Position numbers and translations under genes: made by a program
Notes under the pieces: model-generated
Database searches by the model: none
Told to the model about the DNA's origin: nothing
The model's input: the letters and a program-made list of their open reading frames with translations, nothing else
Assembly: GCA_018266255.1 (NCBI GenBank)
Contig: JAFEAT010000013.1
Span: 124,001 to 188,000 of the forward strand
Length of the DNA stretch: 64,000 nt
From: Cyanobacteria bacterium SZAS-4
GTDB taxonomy: Bacteria > Cyanobacteriota > Vampirovibrionia > Obscuribacterales > Obscuribacteraceae
Direction: 5' to 3'
Shown: positions 63,396 through 64,000 of the stretch, in pieces
Layout: every line of letters begins with the position of its first letter
How positions within the stretch are numbered: position 1 is the stretch's first letter

Positions 63396-64000
63396 ATGGA
63401 ACAAGACCTAGAGCAAGACTTAGTGTCAACTCGACAACAAGCAGAATCTCACGGAGATATCGCTTGGGCTGACGACTCTTCAGATGGTCTGCCGGCTGTT
63501 AAAGACCCGTTTTGGGCTGCACTGACCTCAATTTCAGATCGTTTGCAAATTTTGGGACGCATCGGAAAGGGCGGCATGAGCGTCGTTTACAAGGCCATGC
63601 ACCTGTCCATGAAAAAACCTGTGGCAGTGAAACTGCTGCTGCCGCATTTGACCAGTGACCCGAAGAGCCTCAAGCGTTTTCAACTTGAAGCGCAGGCAAC
63701 TGCAAACTTGAATCATCCCAACATCGTCAGAATTTATGACTGTGGAATGACTGAAGATCAAGCTTTCATCATCATGGACTTTATCGAAGGAGAGAGTCTC
63801 GAACAAATCCTCGATCGTGAAACCAAGTTAATGCCTGAGCGCGCACTGGAGCTTTTCACCCAACTCTGTGAAGGCATCAATCACGCCCACGAACACGGCA
63901 TTATTCATAGAGACCTGAAGCCAAGCAACGTCATGATTACTAGCGACGCGAGCGGCGTTGAGAGCGTGAAAGTAGTCGATTTCGGCATCGCCAAATTGCT
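63396..64000 (+). CDS. Ser/Thr protein kinase, 5' part only
   Basis: The frame opens at ATG 63396 and runs 201 codons to the window edge, so the 3' part is missing. It is paralogous to the kinase at 60360: GKGGMSVVYKA, KPVAVKLLLPH, HRDLKPSNV and DFGIAKL are all present, and the N-terminal acidic region is similarly short (MEQDLEQDL). Whether it also has a membrane helix and TPR-like tail cannot be seen. It is divergent from the second secreted protein, 193 bases apart. Confidence 0.85.
   Translation, partial: MEQDLEQDLVSTRQQAESHGDIAWADDSSDGLPAVKDPFWAALTSISDRLQILGRIGKGGMSVVYKAMHLSMKKPVAVKLLLPHLTSDPKSLKRFQLEAQATANLNHPNIVRIYDCGMTEDQAFIIMDFIEGESLEQILDRETKLMPERALELFTQLCEGINHAHEHGIIHRDLKPSNVMITSDASGVESVKVVDFGIAKL

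Overview
The window reads as chromosomal DNA of a Gram-negative-type, aerobically respiring bacterium of moderate GC (close to 50% by eye). The mix of genes recalls the non-photosynthetic relatives of cyanobacteria (Vampirovibrionia/Melainabacteria, Obscuribacter-like): a cbb3-type oxidase with a fused cytochrome subunit, many TPR proteins, Ser/Thr kinases with TPR tails, a MurT-type Mur ligase and Tad-like pilus proteins. This placement is an inference from gene content; no rRNA or taxonomic marker was searched. I found no rRNA, tRNA, CRISPR array or insertion sequence.

Layout. 1-3.0 kb: a minus-strand cbb3 oxidase operon (ccoN, fused ccoO/P, ccoS, a 56-residue one-helix protein, a lipoprotein cut by the window edge). 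3.3-7.3 kb: pth, lepB, a GAF/HD-GYP regulator and a small secreted Gly/Tyr/Asn-rich protein. 7.6-22.5 kb: an accessory cluster of 12 genes, described below. 22.6-26.2 kb: three Tad-like pseudopilin/vWA proteins, one with a long Pro-Thr repeat tail. 26.3-36.8 kb: a large TPR protein with 12-residue tandem repeats, a secreted protein, an RNase J-like protein that has lost its metal ligands, an AMP-forming acyl-CoA ligase and two unknown or TPR proteins. 36.9-42.7 kb: methylmalonyl-CoA mutase large subunit, urocanate hydratase and a membrane TPR protein. 42.7-48.0 kb: a surface-sugar operon (GT-C-like membrane protein, DegT aminotransferase, hexapeptide acetyltransferase, Gfo/Idh/MocA oxidoreductase, GT2). 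48.3-57.0 kb: aspartate kinase, two small proteins, ilvE, a TPR protein, a CsgG-domain protein, an exported unknown protein and alaS. 57.2-59.5 kb: an NAD-kinase-like protein and murT. 59.6-64.0 kb: a tandemly duplicated pair made of a secreted protein and a divergent Ser/Thr kinase; the second kinase runs off the end.

The best candidate for an undescribed system is 7.6-22.5 kb. It holds four proteins with a domain resembling what I recall as DUF6065: two stand-alone, one fused to TPRs, one fused to a prolyl-hydroxylase-like domain. With them are a phytanoyl-CoA-dioxygenase-like/methyltransferase fusion, a JmjC-cupin/prolyl-4-hydroxylase fusion, an FkbH-like HAD protein, an HTTM (vitamin-K-carboxylase-related) membrane pair and a membrane acyltransferase. 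A two-gene module (small protein plus DUF6065-like protein) occurs at both flanks in opposite orientation. No NRPS, PKS or recognisable precursor peptide is present, so the cluster looks like an oxygenase-rich tailoring or modification locus of unknown substrate.
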